Assembly (NCBI GenBank): GCA_963678675.1
Contig: OY783192.1
Location: forward strand, 26,534,288-26,598,287
Direction of reading: 5' to 3'
DNA from: Xiphydria camelus
Taxonomy: Eukaryota > Arthropoda > Insecta > Hymenoptera > Xiphydriidae
DNA: 64,000 bases
The position numbers and the translations under genes are program-made. The notes beneath the pieces are model-generated. The model was not told the origin of the DNA, searched no databases, and worked only from the letters and a program-made list of their open reading frames with translations. This document shows, in pieces, positions 34,831 to 45,532 of the stretch; positions within the stretch are counted from its first letter, which is position 1; each line of letters begins with the position of its first letter.

Positions 34831-35440
34831 AGTATCTCATGTCATTAGGCGGAAATGTGAGGCTTTTTCAGACTGTGTTTAATTAGGTCGTAGCTCGTCC
34901 CCTCACCATGCCTTTTTTTTAATAGAGAGGCGAATGCGTTTATTCACCATCCCCGGATCTGGCCAGGATCCGGAGGTGTGTGGGGCTCGGGTTATCCTGA
35001 GACGAGATAGTGCAGTGTCTCAAGGCCCACTACCCACTAAACCCCTCTTGCCTTCCAGCCCCTTTCCCGCAAGCGTTAAGCGCAAACGAGGGCTGGAGTC
35101 TTCCGGTAACACCTCTTGCACAGAGAAGGGCTATTGCACGGTAAGTCCCCGGGGCCCCTCACCATGCCTCGTGATACGACCTAAACACAGTCTTAAAAAT
35201 TCGAGGATTTCCGCCGAATGATATATACTATTTTTTTTCACGAATGCCCATTTCTCAAAACAAAACAAACAGAAGTATACAGGGCTCATTTCACGTTGCG
35301 TTTGTCAGTTTGGAAAAGGACCCTCTTCGGACTAAGCAATCTATTAACAACCTGCGGACTCCCGGTCGATGTCACGTTAGAAAAACACCATTATACGGTC
35401 TAAAAATAGGCTGGAAAAGGCCTCGAGAATTAGGCATGAG
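34831..35440 (-). repeat. Inverted copy of the dispersed repeat, hosting a retroposon
   Basis: Matches the complement of 13860-14080, including the TACGACCTAAACACAGTCTT arm. Its loop is interrupted by the retroposon at 34913-35154. Confidence 0.8.
34913..35154 (-). mobile_element. Retroposon (SINE or truncated LINE), 14-bp duplication
   Basis: CCCCTCACCATGCC is duplicated at 34899-34912 and 35155-35168. The + strand begins with a T run, meaning the inserted RNA copy had a poly(A) tail and lies on the minus strand. The 242-bp body is GC-rich (GGATCTGGCCAGGATCC; CACTACCCACTAAACCCC). No tRNA-like boxes are evident, so a truncated LINE end is as likely as a SINE. Confidence 0.85.
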
Positions 35441-35479
35441 TGAGGAAAAATGGCTTTTCAACCAACGCTTGAAAATTTA

Positions 35480-35930
35480 TGAAGACTTTAAGGGATGTTG
35501 GAAGTAGGTGTGCGAACTGCGGAGACAGCAGAGACCTTGAACTGCACTACCCGTAGTGTACAATGCTGGATGAAACGGATGAACCAGGATGAACCTTTCC
35601 AGGATGAGCGCTGTCATAGTGGGCCTCATGGGATTACAACGCCAGAAGAGGATGAAGCTATTATGGATACAATGACAGAAGATGCCTTTCCAACCAGCAA
35701 AGGCGGTTCCAGTTAATTTAAACATTGGGATCAGTCAGATAACTGCACAACGCAAACTACACAAGCCTGGTATCGACTGCAGGATATCAGTGAAGAAGGT
35801 TCTGCTCACGGAAAGAAACAGGGAGCAACGGATCGACTTCGTCATACGGTACTTGAATATGACCCTCGAAGAGTGGCGAAGTGATAACACTCGATACGAG
35901 CCCGAAAATGTGCTGCCAGTAGTGAACAAT
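35480..35930 (+). pseudogene. Tc1-like transposase, internally deleted
   Basis: Tc1-type transposases have paired helix-turn-helix domains and a DDE catalytic core. Here the N-terminal helix-turn-helix is visible (GVRTAETAETLNCTTRSVQC), then TTPEEDEAIMDTMTEDAF. A frameshift near 35695 follows, then GISQITAQRKLHKPGIDCR and LNMTLEEWRSD. The frame then jumps to NTRYEPENVLPV, so the catalytic segment between EEW and NTRYEPE is lost. Inactive. It abuts the LTR-like repeat at 35925. Confidence 0.85.
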
Positions 35931-36500
35931 GGTCTTAATCCGTTATTATTAATACTATATTTTATACAGTAATATTTATATTACAGGGTTCAGTTTACAT
36001 CAAAGCTTTTCAGTAAGTCTCATATGTAGTATAGTTGAAAGAATAAACTTTGATATATCCCCTATTCCCTGGAACGTGCGTTATGATGGTGATTTAACAA
36101 ATGAAGAGAGATAATAATTGCACATAAACAATAAAATCTATTTATTACTACAATATAATAGATTACAATGGTTATGCTCACAGTTTCTTTCGGGGTTTGA
36201 ATAAATTTTAATTTTACTTTACACTATCAACACTCCACAAAGTAAAATTACTATAATTTTCTTTCAGTTTAGTTACTACTACTTTACACTATTACTTTTT
36301 ACGAAAATTTATTTTTATACACCGAATTCACAAAGCTTAACCTGATGATTCCATATCCCGTAATCCTGTCAGCGTTGCACTTGACGGGCGTTGGTTTACC
36401 CGGCGATTAGTCTGCCGTATCGGTCATCTATACGCGACTCTACTAAGCTTCCTCTTAAAAATTCCCCAGCGACAGAATCCGTGACGCCGGGAATACAAAT
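35925..36500 (-). repeat. LTR-like repeat, copy 2
   Basis: Reverse complement of 31945-32620 without the Harbinger MITE. TAA at 36014-36016 marks the empty target. Confidence 0.75.
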
Positions 36501-36594
36501 GAGGAGCAACTGAAGCGTTTCATTTTCTGAAAATATTCTCGTCTGGAGCGTCTAATGTTTCACATTAAAATCCAATTATGTGTAGGGGAGAGTG

Positions 36595-38206
36595 GGGCAT
36601 TGTCGCCACTTTTTTTGTATGTCTTCATTTGTCAAGAAAAAGATATATTTTTGTAATGTTCTACACATCGTTGGATTCAGAAAACATCTGGCTACGAAAT
36701 CTATATAGTTGTTTGGACGTTCAGTAATTTATTTATTTATAAAAAGAGAAATTCTGAACTAACAGAAAATCAGGGAATCGTAAAATCGTGGGGCAAAGTC
36801 ACCACCCCCCTGGGGCAAAGTCGCTACTTGACTGAAATGTCAAGATAAGTATAAGCAAATATCATTTTTAATATTTATTCCCACAAAAACAATATATACA
36901 GAAGAAATTAAGTCTAGAGAGCAAGTTTTTTTCGACAAAAATTCACATGTCATCTTCTAAGTCGGATAATATCTGATACTTGGCCTGCGATGTTTTTCTC
37001 GAGGTACCAGTATCACATTTACCCGTGCTTATCGATTGTCGCATTTTTTTCGGACGAGCTCTTGGCTTGGGCGTTCTTTCCTGTCGTTCCCCTTTTTTGG
37101 CGTTTTCTTGTTCCATCGTCAATTCGTGCATCACTTCGGGGTCTGTAAGTATCGCTGTTTTACGGCGTTTTCTTCCTTTGCGCGTTTCTTTTCTGGGTCC
37201 AGCTTTCGGAAGAGATCGTACAGAGTGCAATATTTGCCTCAAATATCCGCTTTTACTGTTACTAGTGACATGTAAGGGCGTTGGTTCAGCAAATGTGTCT
37301 GTAGCTTCAGATGTCTTCGGAGATTAACAAGGAGAAGGGGCCAGGACCTGACTATTTTCAGACGTTGAAGCAGGATTTTCGCGGTCGGTCACACTGCTCA
37401 GCAGAAACTCGTATTCTTGGAATATATCAGGATTGTATGGAGCAATGCCCGTGCATTCGAAGCCAGAGACGATGTTTCGGCGTGTCACGGCCAAAGGCAA
37501 CGCTTTATTGACGACCGCGGGGATGTCATAAATCGTCATGTGTTTTCCTGGATTAGAGGTCATCAAATAATCACATTTTGCGCATTAACAGCTGTTTTCA
37601 GGGGACCGTAAACGGTGCGGTCCAACGGCTGCAATTTATGTGAGCAATGGGGCGGAAGAGACAACACAATAATACCATTTTCCTTGAAAAAATCGAGCCC
37701 AGCAATGCTCAAGTGGGACTCATGATTATCGAGAATAAGAAGAGCTGGGGCCTCAACAGACGCTCGAACGTCAGATTGGAAGAATTTGAGGAAACTCAAG
37801 AAGTGTTCTGAGTTCATCTATCCGCTGGGATTTGCAACGCCGACACATCCTGGTGGTCCTCCATTCAGAAAATGGTTCTTATATTTTTTTCGGGGGAAAA
37901 CGAAAAAAGGCGGCAAAGAACGTCCCCCAGCTGAAACTGCTATGGCCAAGGTCACAAGAGTACCTCGTTCGGCTAAAGTAACTCGGCCAACTTGTTTCGA
38001 ACCACGTCGAGCAATGACTTTTTGAAGCGATTGAAGCGTTATTCCAGTCTCGTCCATGTTCCATATATTGAAGGACGGCAGGGAATATTTATCAAGGACG
38101 TCTTTCAGTAGCTTGAAAAACCCACGAACATTTGTTTTGTTGAAACTTATAGCGCGAGCCAGACTGGTTGCCTCTGGTTTGATTACAAACAAGTATTTTT
38201 TAAAGT
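36595..38206 (-). pseudogene. Pogo-like DDE transposase, N-terminally truncated
   Basis: The minus strand, read from 38192 down, encodes a pogo-type (DDE_1) transposase: SFNIWNMDETGITL holds the first catalytic Asp, then SLPPFFVFPRKKYK, then APALLILDNHESHLS with the second Asp, and SHKLQPLDRTVYGPLK with the third. A basic C-terminal tail follows (PKAGPRKETRK, RKRRKTAILTD). Damage: an in-frame TAG at 37818-37820 between ANPSG and MNSEHF, a frameshift near 37564, and another before 37242. The DNA-binding N-terminus is missing; the frame stops matching at the SINE inserted at 38219. At 36593 TA is followed by GGGGAGAGTGGGGCATTG, probably the surviving end; the other end is not found. Confidence 0.85.
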
Positions 38207-38218
38207 AAAAATAAATAA

Positions 38219-38615
38219 CTGTACTGCACTGTACTTAGCATTTAACGGGCACTCAGTCCTTTTTGGACCATTGTACCCGAGCCACACTTGGGGCCACTCA
38301 GACAGAGAGTTCCCCCCTCCGCCCACGACCCCCGGTGAGCCCACGGCCTCCATGCAGATGGCATGCAGGAGTCCCCTAGCCCTCCCAGGTGTCCCAACCA
38401 GAGGGGGGGCCCCTTCCTGTATTCACTCACTGGGGAAGGGGGTCCTCCATGCAGAAGCCCCCCCCTCCCCACCCTGAGTACAGCCGGTCTTAGCTCGATC
38501 CCCGGATCCCGGAAAAATTATTTTCCCGCAAGCCGGGATTCGAACCGTACACCTATCGCCCGAGCAGTCTTCGAGAGACTAGCATTTAGACCACTCGGCT
38601 ACTGCCGGCGACTTA
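38219..38615 (-). mobile_element. tRNA-derived SINE, about 400 bp
   Basis: The minus strand begins with a tRNA-like head. The A box reads TAGCCGAGTGG and the B box GGTTCGAATCC (complement at about 38535). The spacing and a long variable arm recall a tRNA-Ser with anticodon CGA. A GC-rich body follows. AAAAATAAATAA stands on both sides (38207-38218 and 38616-38627) as a 12-bp duplication. It broke the pogo-like transposase gene. Confidence 0.8.
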
Positions 38616-38629
38616 AAAAATAAATAAAT

Positions 38630-38885
38630 AAACAAACAAAGAACTGCTAACACATTCACTGTCGCTCTAATTTAGATACATTTTGCCCCATGCCAACTTG
38701 AAGTTAATAATTCTAACAATAACAAAATATATAAAAAACGTCAAAATTCCGAACCACGTGCACGTTTACGTCAAAGAACGTTTACTCAAGTACCAGCCTG
38801 TACATACACATGTAACTGCAGTGCCCAGTTCAAGCATGAATAGAATAGAACGCTTATAAGCGACAGCGGCAGTGAATGGGTTAAG
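38630..38885. other. Non-coding spacer
   Basis: No supported gene. TTGCCCCATGCC (about 38693) recalls the pogo-like terminus but no clear partner end is seen. Ends in TTAGGTTAGG, too short to be telomeric. Confidence 0.35.
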
Positions 38886-38889
38886 TTAG

Positions 38890-39260
38890 GTTAGGTTCTG
38901 GCTTTGCGTCAGCTGTGTAGAGTTGTGCTGCGAATGCGTGGCGTTGGACACACTGACTGTGCCAACTTCAAGTAATAATCGCAGCGATATCTCGAGTGTG
39001 CGACTTTTCTTTCACGCACTGTGCAGGTTATTTCACGCACTGCACAAGTTATTTCACGCACTGTGCCACTTTTTACGAATTGGTGTGTGAAACGTGATTT
39101 CACATGCGTTGAGGACGCCCGTAAAACCAAGTATTTGGCACTGAGTGACAAAATAGATATTTTCGTTATAAGGGCGTGAAGCGCCGTTTTTAACAAGTGT
39201 GAAGTTTTCCAACCACATGAGTTAAAACGACGTGAAACGCCCTTATAACGAATTCTATTT
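38890..39260 (+). repeat. Inverted copy of the 7155-7390 block plus small palindrome
   Basis: GGCTTTGCGTCAGCTGTG through CACTGAGTGACAAAAT matches the complement of 7160-7390. It contains three tandem copies of TTTCACGCACTG. Next, CGTTATAAGGGCGTGAAGCG faces CGTGAAACGCCCTTATAACG. The embedded reading frame CVEDARKTKYLALSDK is discussed at 7155. Confidence 0.8.
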
Positions 39261-39776
39261 TTTGTCACTAACAAGGAGTGTTAGGTAGGTGTCCGCCTTC
39301 GATTTCGATCTCCTTGTAATATGTTGTAGTCCACTAAAAACTAAGAGATACGTATTTTTTCTTATCGGCCCATAAAGGGTTTTAAGGGGTGAAACCGACC
39401 CCCAAAGTCAGGACCAACATCGGGTGGTTCTGCAGTTTCAGGTAGAAACACCGAACCTACGGGAACGAGATCCATGGCAAATTATTCATTATAACGAGTA
39501 ATGAAAATACACGTTAATCTGCCAATGGGGGTGTAAGGGAAGGGGGTGAACTACCCCTTCAAAACTAATTTTCTTGCCGTGATAGAAAAATTGTAATTTC
39601 TATTTTGATCGGACCATTTGCATTTTGTAGAGGGTAAAAAATTAAGGAACACGTGTTTTTGCATTTCAACGAAATCCCGCTCTAAAGGGATTACTTACCC
39701 CCTGATTCTGAACTCGATTATCGTGCTATTATAACTATAACTTTTTCTTTCTAGTGTTGCATTAGTACTTAAATAA

Positions 39777-40381
39777 CACAGGTTTACAACAAAAAGAAAA
39801 AGTCCGGACTATTTGACCGGACCATGGTATTCCGAGGTATTTTTGCGTCCTGAATCCGATCCCGAGGTCATCTGAGCCCCATCACGTCAGAAAAACGAGA
39901 TTTCGAAATAAATAAATAAGGAAATGGGACTGCCCTGAGCAGCACCCAGAGCATGACTCCAAGGCTCTAAGGCCATTAGGGTCAGTCCTGGGTCCACTGT
40001 CAATATGTCACAGTGAACGGATCGCCGAAATTGGATGCCTTGACAGGGAGATCGTAATCCGCGAGATACAACGATCATGGCAACATTTTATCCACTGGGG
40101 TGGTTCTGTGATAGTCCCGGTCGAGATTTAGGACTCCATTCCAATGTTTGGAAGGTATTCAAGACCTAAACAGGTACCCTCTAACTCAACAGGTCGCTTG
40201 AGAAATTGTCCCGGGTCCAGTTCCAACAAATGGTCATTTTAATCTCTAAATGACCTTGAAATCTCGTTTTTCTGACGTGATTGGGCTCAGATGACCTCGG
40301 GATCGGATTCAGGATGCAAAAATACCTCGGAATACCATGGTCCGGTCAAATAGTCCGGACTTTTTTTTTTGTAAACCTGTG
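39777..40381. mobile_element. 605-bp palindromic element in the left arm, TAA duplication
   Basis: CACAGGTTTACAA and its complement are the ends, then AAAAGTCCGGACTATTTGAC and GGACCATGGTATTCCGAGG. TAA is duplicated (39774-39776 and 40382-40384). The empty site CTTAAATAATCG appears, inverted, in the right arm near 43890. Confidence 0.95.
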
Positions 40382-40849
40382 TAATCGAATTTACGTCAAT
40401 ATTACGGATTTTAATTCCATTTTAACATTTAACCATCGGTGCTATTTGTATACATGTACTTACATATAACCTGATGAATTTCATATGTCAGGTATAATAG
40501 TCTCATTTGCGCCATTTCTTGGCCCGTATGTATGATGTCATTTTATCTCTAACAGATTACTTTTCATTATCACGTTTCCGGCATTTAATTCAGAGGGTGG
40601 CCCTTACGCCTATTGTCCAAATATAGTCAGATATATTTTTATGCCTCAATAAACAAAAAGAATAGATATCTCTAATTTAATCCTTTACTGCGACATTCGT
40701 CCGTAATCAAAGGTATCTGATGATTATTTTTATCTTATCGGCACTTATAAGTATAGTGCCCGTCACCCACGATAAGTATTTTTTTGTCAGTACCAGTTCA
40801 GTTCGTTAACGGAGAACGGTCTTTCTTTTGTGCACATTTCTCGTGTGAT

Positions 40850-42556
40850 AATGAAAGTTAACCCACTTAACGTTATACGTCTTTTGCTGCTTACGTTTGA
40901 AGGAGCAAATATCCCCGACAGTCCTGTAAACAATGAGGAGCTCGAATTGAAAGATAGTTTCGAGAGAATTTTATTCGATGGCATGAATGAATACAATGGA
41001 GTTGAAGTTGTGGAAGAAATCACTCTGGACTTTCAAGAACCTTTTAAAGAATGGGAATCAACTGCGATTGAAGATAAGACGAATTTGGACTGGAGTCCTG
41101 AACACTCTCCTGACAGGTGCACAAGTGATGACGAAGACTTGAGTTACGAGAACAAAAGTAATGCAGTGGAATTTTGGAGAAGTGGGAAGAAAAGAAAAAA
41201 TCTGTCCATTAACACCGTACAACATCGTTTCAAGAGAGTGAAATCTGCCAGACAACTGCGTCGATGGGCACACCAAATTAATCAAGGTGGAACGTATATG
41301 GAAAAATTGGCACGGATTTCCGAATATACCTTGAATAATATGAAGGCTGCTCTAGATTCTCATTTAATTGTTCACGATATGGATCTTCGAAGATGGGCCT
41401 TACAAGCACAGAAAGAAATAGGATATGAAGATTTCCGATCTAAAGCTTCTCGTTGGTGGTTATGGAATTTAAAAAAAGTACACCGTATTACATCGCGCAA
41501 AATTTACAAGTTCGTTACCTGAAAAACTCTGGAACAAAAAGAAGATCTACAAGAGAGTGCTCAACATTTTGTAAAAGATATTAAATCTCTTATAAAAGAA
41601 TACGGTGTAAATAACATATATAATGCTGATCAAAGTGGCTTCCAGTTGGAAATTCATTCGGGCAGAACATTGGCCATTCAGGGAACAAAACAAGTAGAAT
41701 GCCTTGTACAATCAGTTTCCTCAACAACTCACAGTTACACTATAGAACCAACGATATCGGCAGATGGAAAATTACTATCACCGCTTTTTATGGTTATGAA
41801 GTAGAAATCGGGAAATTTCGGCCCGATAGTTAAGAGCAACCTATTCAAACCTGCCAATGTTTACGTAACTGCATCGAAATCTGGAAAACTTACATCAGGT
41901 ATTACGTAATTTATTAAACTTGCTATAATGTAAACATAATCTTGAGTAAAAAATGGATATGCTAATGACGATACTTTACAATGCCTTATCTATTCTTACA
42001 GACCACTTCAAAATCTGGTTGGAAAAGGTTTTCTTCCCAAGTGTTGGTCAAAAGAGTCTACTCTTGATAGATCCTTGGACTGGTCATTGCCCAGAAGCTG
42101 CGAAAGCAGCTACACCTCTTGGAAAAACTCTCACGATAAAAATCATACCGGCAGGAACAACAGGAAAAATTTAACCCCTCTCGATGTGTTCGGATTCAGA
42201 GTGTGGAAAAATTACGTTCGACATTTTTCTGATGCTGTTTTGCTTCTTAATCATGATCTCAATTTACATTTGAGAAATAATATAATTAAACTACAATCAT
42301 TAGTACATAATCAATTATCTTCGCCACGGTATCAAACTTGTTTCGATATGCTTGGTTCAAAAGCAATTATACAAATGAAAAACCAGAACAATTTGACAAT
42401 CCTGTTCCTTTTGCATTTGGGGATTCATCTCTATCGAAATGTGAAATTGAAGGCTGTACGGAAGTAGCAATAGTAAGGTGTTCTTGGTGTAAGAAATCAC
42501 TATGTTTTAAACACTTTTTCGATGAGTATCACTACTGTGAAACCTATAAACCCTAA
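40850..42556 (+). pseudogene. Pogo-like transposase with C-terminal zinc finger
   Basis: The first open segment (40830-41522) has an acidic N-terminus, then a helix-turn-helix part (LRRWALQAQKEIGYEDFRSK) ending SRKIYKFVT. The catalytic part follows in the next segments: IYNADQSGFQL (first Asp), a likely intron 41899-42001 (GT...AG, 103 bp), KSLLLIDPWTGHC (second Asp) and PLDVFGFRVW (third Asp). The C-terminus is a cysteine/histidine finger: CEIEGC, VRCSWCKKSLCFKHF, YHYC. Breaks: TGA at 41520, TAG near 41802, a TAA with a frameshift near 42172, and a further frameshift near 42345. Length and motif order fit the pogo/Tc5-type DDD group. Confidence 0.85.
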
Positions 42557-43006
42557 TAACATGTCACAAAGTATTTATATTAATTGGAAGAGATACATGT
42601 ATTTCATTTAATTTGTTAATAAAAATAAATGATATTAAATTTGACATCAATAGCATGAGTGCACCGTATTCTGGCAATGAATTGCGTCAGCTACAAATCC
42701 ATTGTTCCAAAGATCCGATAAGATAAAAATAATCATCAGATACCTTTGATTACGGACGAATGTCGCAGTAAAGGATTAAATTAGAGATATCTATTCTTTT
42801 TGTTTATTGAGCCATAAAAATATATCTGACTATATTTGGACAATAGGCGTAATGGCCACACCTCTGAATTAAATGCCGGAAACGTGATAATGAAAAGTAA
42901 TCTGCTAGAGATAAAATGACATCATACATATGGGCCAAGAAATGGCGCAAATGAGACTATTATACCTGACATATGAAATTCATCAGGTTATATGTAAGTA
43001 CATGTA

Positions 43007-43823
43007 CCGCATGTCCTATGGCCAACCGCGCAGGTGAGCTGCGACCTGAATTCTTGACTTCGGCAGTATTTATGGCACAGTTAGAGTGGGCTTCAGACGA
43101 GTGCGCTGCATAAGAACGAAAAATGTCGACTGCTCTTCTAATAGCTGTCAATTCGGGAGATCGAAACGTTTCGTGTAACCTTAAAATCGTAAAGTTTTGA
43201 ATTAGTAGTGAATAATTTGTAGAAGTGATGAGAAATAATCATAAATAATCTTCCGAATTGTGACACCTTAGGTATCGCTCACGCCACTTCGTAAAACTAC
43301 TTCCTAGGCACGCGCGGTGCTAGCGCGGAAATAATTTCTGAAACAAATAGGCACATGAGGCGTGTAATTCGGTTGGACATCGAAAAAACCCGAATGATTG
43401 TTAACTCTCACTTCTGAACATTACTTACCATTTATTCAAAGATTCACGATTTCGAGCTTAGACTTCGATCTCCCGAATTGATAGCCATCGGGAGATCAGA
43501 CGTTTCACTCTTTTCGTAAGAACGCAGCTTAAGAGCGAAAAACGTCGTCTGATTTCCCGATGGCTGTCAATTCGGAAGATTATTTATGATTATTTCTCAT
43601 CACTTTTCTACAAATTATTCACTACTAATTCAAAACTTTACGATTTTGAGGTTACACGAAACGCTTCGATCTCCCGAATTGACAGCTATTAGAAGAGCAG
43701 TCGACACTTTTCGTTCTTATGCAGCGCACTCGTCTGAAGCCCACTCTAATTGTACCATAAATGCTGCCGAAGTCAAGAATTCAGATCGCAGCTCACCTGC
43801 GCGGTTGGCCATAGGACATGCGG
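43007..43823. mobile_element. 817-bp palindromic element in the right arm, TA duplication
   Basis: CCGCATGTCCTATGGCCAAC faces its complement; TA is duplicated (43005-43006 and 43824-43825). The uninterrupted target ACATGTATACAAATAGC is seen, inverted, in the left arm near 40445. The interior shares GTCAATTCGGGAGATCGAA with the 18.6-19.2 kb palindromes. Confidence 0.95.
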
Positions 43824-44393
43824 TATACAAATAGCACCGATGGTTAAATGTTAAAATGGAATTAAAATCCGTAATATTGACGTAAATTCGATTATTTAAG
43901 TACTAATGCAACACTAGAAAGAAAAAGTTATAGTTATAATAGCACGATAATTGAGTTCAGAATCAGGGGGTAAGTAATCCCTTTAGAGCGGGATTTCGTT
44001 GAAATGCAAAAACACGTGTTCCTTAATTTTTTACCCTCTACAAAATGCAAATGGTCTGATCAAAATAGAAATTACAATTTCTCTATCACGGCAAGAAAAT
44101 TGGTTTTGAAGGGGTAGTTCACCCCCTTCCCTTACACCCCCATTGGCAGATTAACGTGTATTTTCATTACTCGTTATAATGAATAATTTGCCATGGATCT
44201 CGTTCCCGTAGGTTCGGTGTTTCTACCTGAAACTGCAGAACCACCCGATGTTGGTCCTGACTTTGGGGGTCGGTTTCACCCCTTAAAACCCTTTATGGGG
44301 CGATAAGAAAAAATACGTATCTCTTAGTTTTTAGTGGACTACAACATATTACAAGGAGATCGAAATCGGAGGCGGACACCTACCTAACACTCC

Positions 44394-44790
44394 TTGGTCA
44401 AATACGAGGTTGACGGGGTTGAGGATGCCCGTGAAATCGAGTTTTACGCACTGAGTGACGAAAACTATATTACGGTAGACCTGAATACCAAAAAGTACGG
44501 AGTGGAAGACCTGGACACTGAAAACTATGGAGCGGAGAAACTGGATACCGAAAACTATGAAGCGGAAGGTCTGAACACCGGAAATTATGGAGTGGAAGAC
44601 CTAGACACCGAATATATTGCGGAGTGGAAGACCTGGACGTCGAAAACTATGGAGCGGAAGACCTGGATACCGAAAACTATGAGGCGGAAGACATCCTCAC
44701 TGAAAACTATAGAACGAGACTTTGTCGACAAAATCTAAGGAGCGGAAAACCTAGACACCGGAAACTGTGAGGCGGAAAAATGGTTTTCGT
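44394..44790 (+). repeat. 30-bp minisatellite encoding a 10-residue repeat
   Basis: After GVEDAREIEFYALSDENY the frame runs into repeats of about 30 bp, each encoding DLDTENYGAE or a variant (GVEDLDTENY, AEKLDTENYEAE). About nine degenerate copies run to 44785. Two extra bases near 44620 shift the frame, after which the peptide becomes basic. The repeats probably grew out of a relic of the 7155-type ORF. No known protein. Confidence 0.6.
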
Positions 44791-44924
44791 GAAAGTAGTG
44801 ATCACCGTGTCCTTACACAACATTGAATTTTGACTTCAAATATTTTACACGCTCCAGGAGAGAATGTTTTTAGAAAAGGCAATGCTTGGCCTACTCTTCA
44901 TTTGTACGTCGAATTGCATGAAAT

Positions 44925-45101
44925 GGCATAAAACGGGCGAAAATCAATCCTGGATATCTCGGACTTCCAGTTATGCAAATCGAATTTTCGATGGCTTGTT
45001 GTATTCGCGTTGGTAATTAGATTACTTCGGTATTATAATAAATAACTTCCATAAGTTAAAAGTGAAAGATGCACGTGTGTTCTTGAAATTGAAAGTGGAT
45101 A
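44925..45101 (+). repeat. Left piece of the 31.6-31.9 kb repeat
   Basis: GGATATCTCGGACTTCCAG through GAAAGTGGATATTAA matches the complement of 31750-31930. The match resumes at about 47045, so 45.1-47.04 kb entered between. Confidence 0.7.
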
Positions 45102-45105
45102 TTAA

Positions 45106-45177
45106 CCCTTTCAGGACGTCCGTCGTACATGTACATAGCGTACATAACGTACATGTACGGCGGCCGTCCTGAAAGGG
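45106..45177. mobile_element. 72-bp piggyBac-type MITE, TTAA duplication
   Basis: CCCTTTCAGGACG and CGTCCTGAAAGGG are the ends, with TTAA at 45102-45105 and 45178-45181. The centre is a GTACATGTAC-rich palindrome. It is among the shortest elements here, yet has the complete terminal structure. Confidence 0.9.
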
Positions 45178-45315
45178 TTAAATTAAAAAGATACGTGATG
45201 CACTCACTAACCCCCTCCCTCCTCCATGCAACAGTCGGTGACGCTTGATTTATAGCCCCCCCCCCCCCCTAAATTGCGTCACGTAGTTTGTGGATGGCCT
45301 CATCTATATATATAA

Positions 45316-45532
45316 AACGAAACGTGTGGCCGCCACACGCGGAAGAAGTGAAGCTTCGATACCAGTTTCTCTGAATTTTATTCCGGTGGTATTAGTTTCA
45401 ATTGGCTCTATATAAGTCTTGTACTATGCTTCTTCGTAGAGCCAATTGAAACTAATACCACCGGAATCAAATTCAGAGAAACTGGTATCGAATTTTCACT
45501 TCTTCCGCGTGTGGCGGCCACACGTTTTGTTG
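45316..45532. repeat. 217-bp palindrome
   Basis: AAACGTGTGGCCGCCACACG faces its complement. The arms continue with GATACCAGTTTCTCTGAATT and AATTGGCTCTA, turning near 45425. Confidence 0.9.

Larger units (their letters stand above)
39272..44396. mobile_element. Pogo-like transposon with 863-bp terminal inverted repeats
   Basis: The left arm 39272-40742 and right arm 42715-44396 are inverted copies starting CAAGGAGTGTTAGGTAGG. Each arm carries one younger insertion. Removing the 605-bp insert with its TAA copy from the left, and the 817-bp insert with its TA copy from the right, leaves 863 bp in each, an exact match. The core, 40743-42714, holds a transposase pseudogene. No clear target duplication flanks the whole. 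The arms could form a very long hairpin in the receptor pre-mRNA. Confidence 0.85.

Noticed and set aside
31945..36500. Full-length LTR retrotransposon bounded by the two LTR-like copies
   Set aside because: The copies are inverted, not direct, and no gag-pol sequence lies between them.
38881..38896. Telomere-type TTAGG repeats
   Set aside because: Only two consecutive units; no array.
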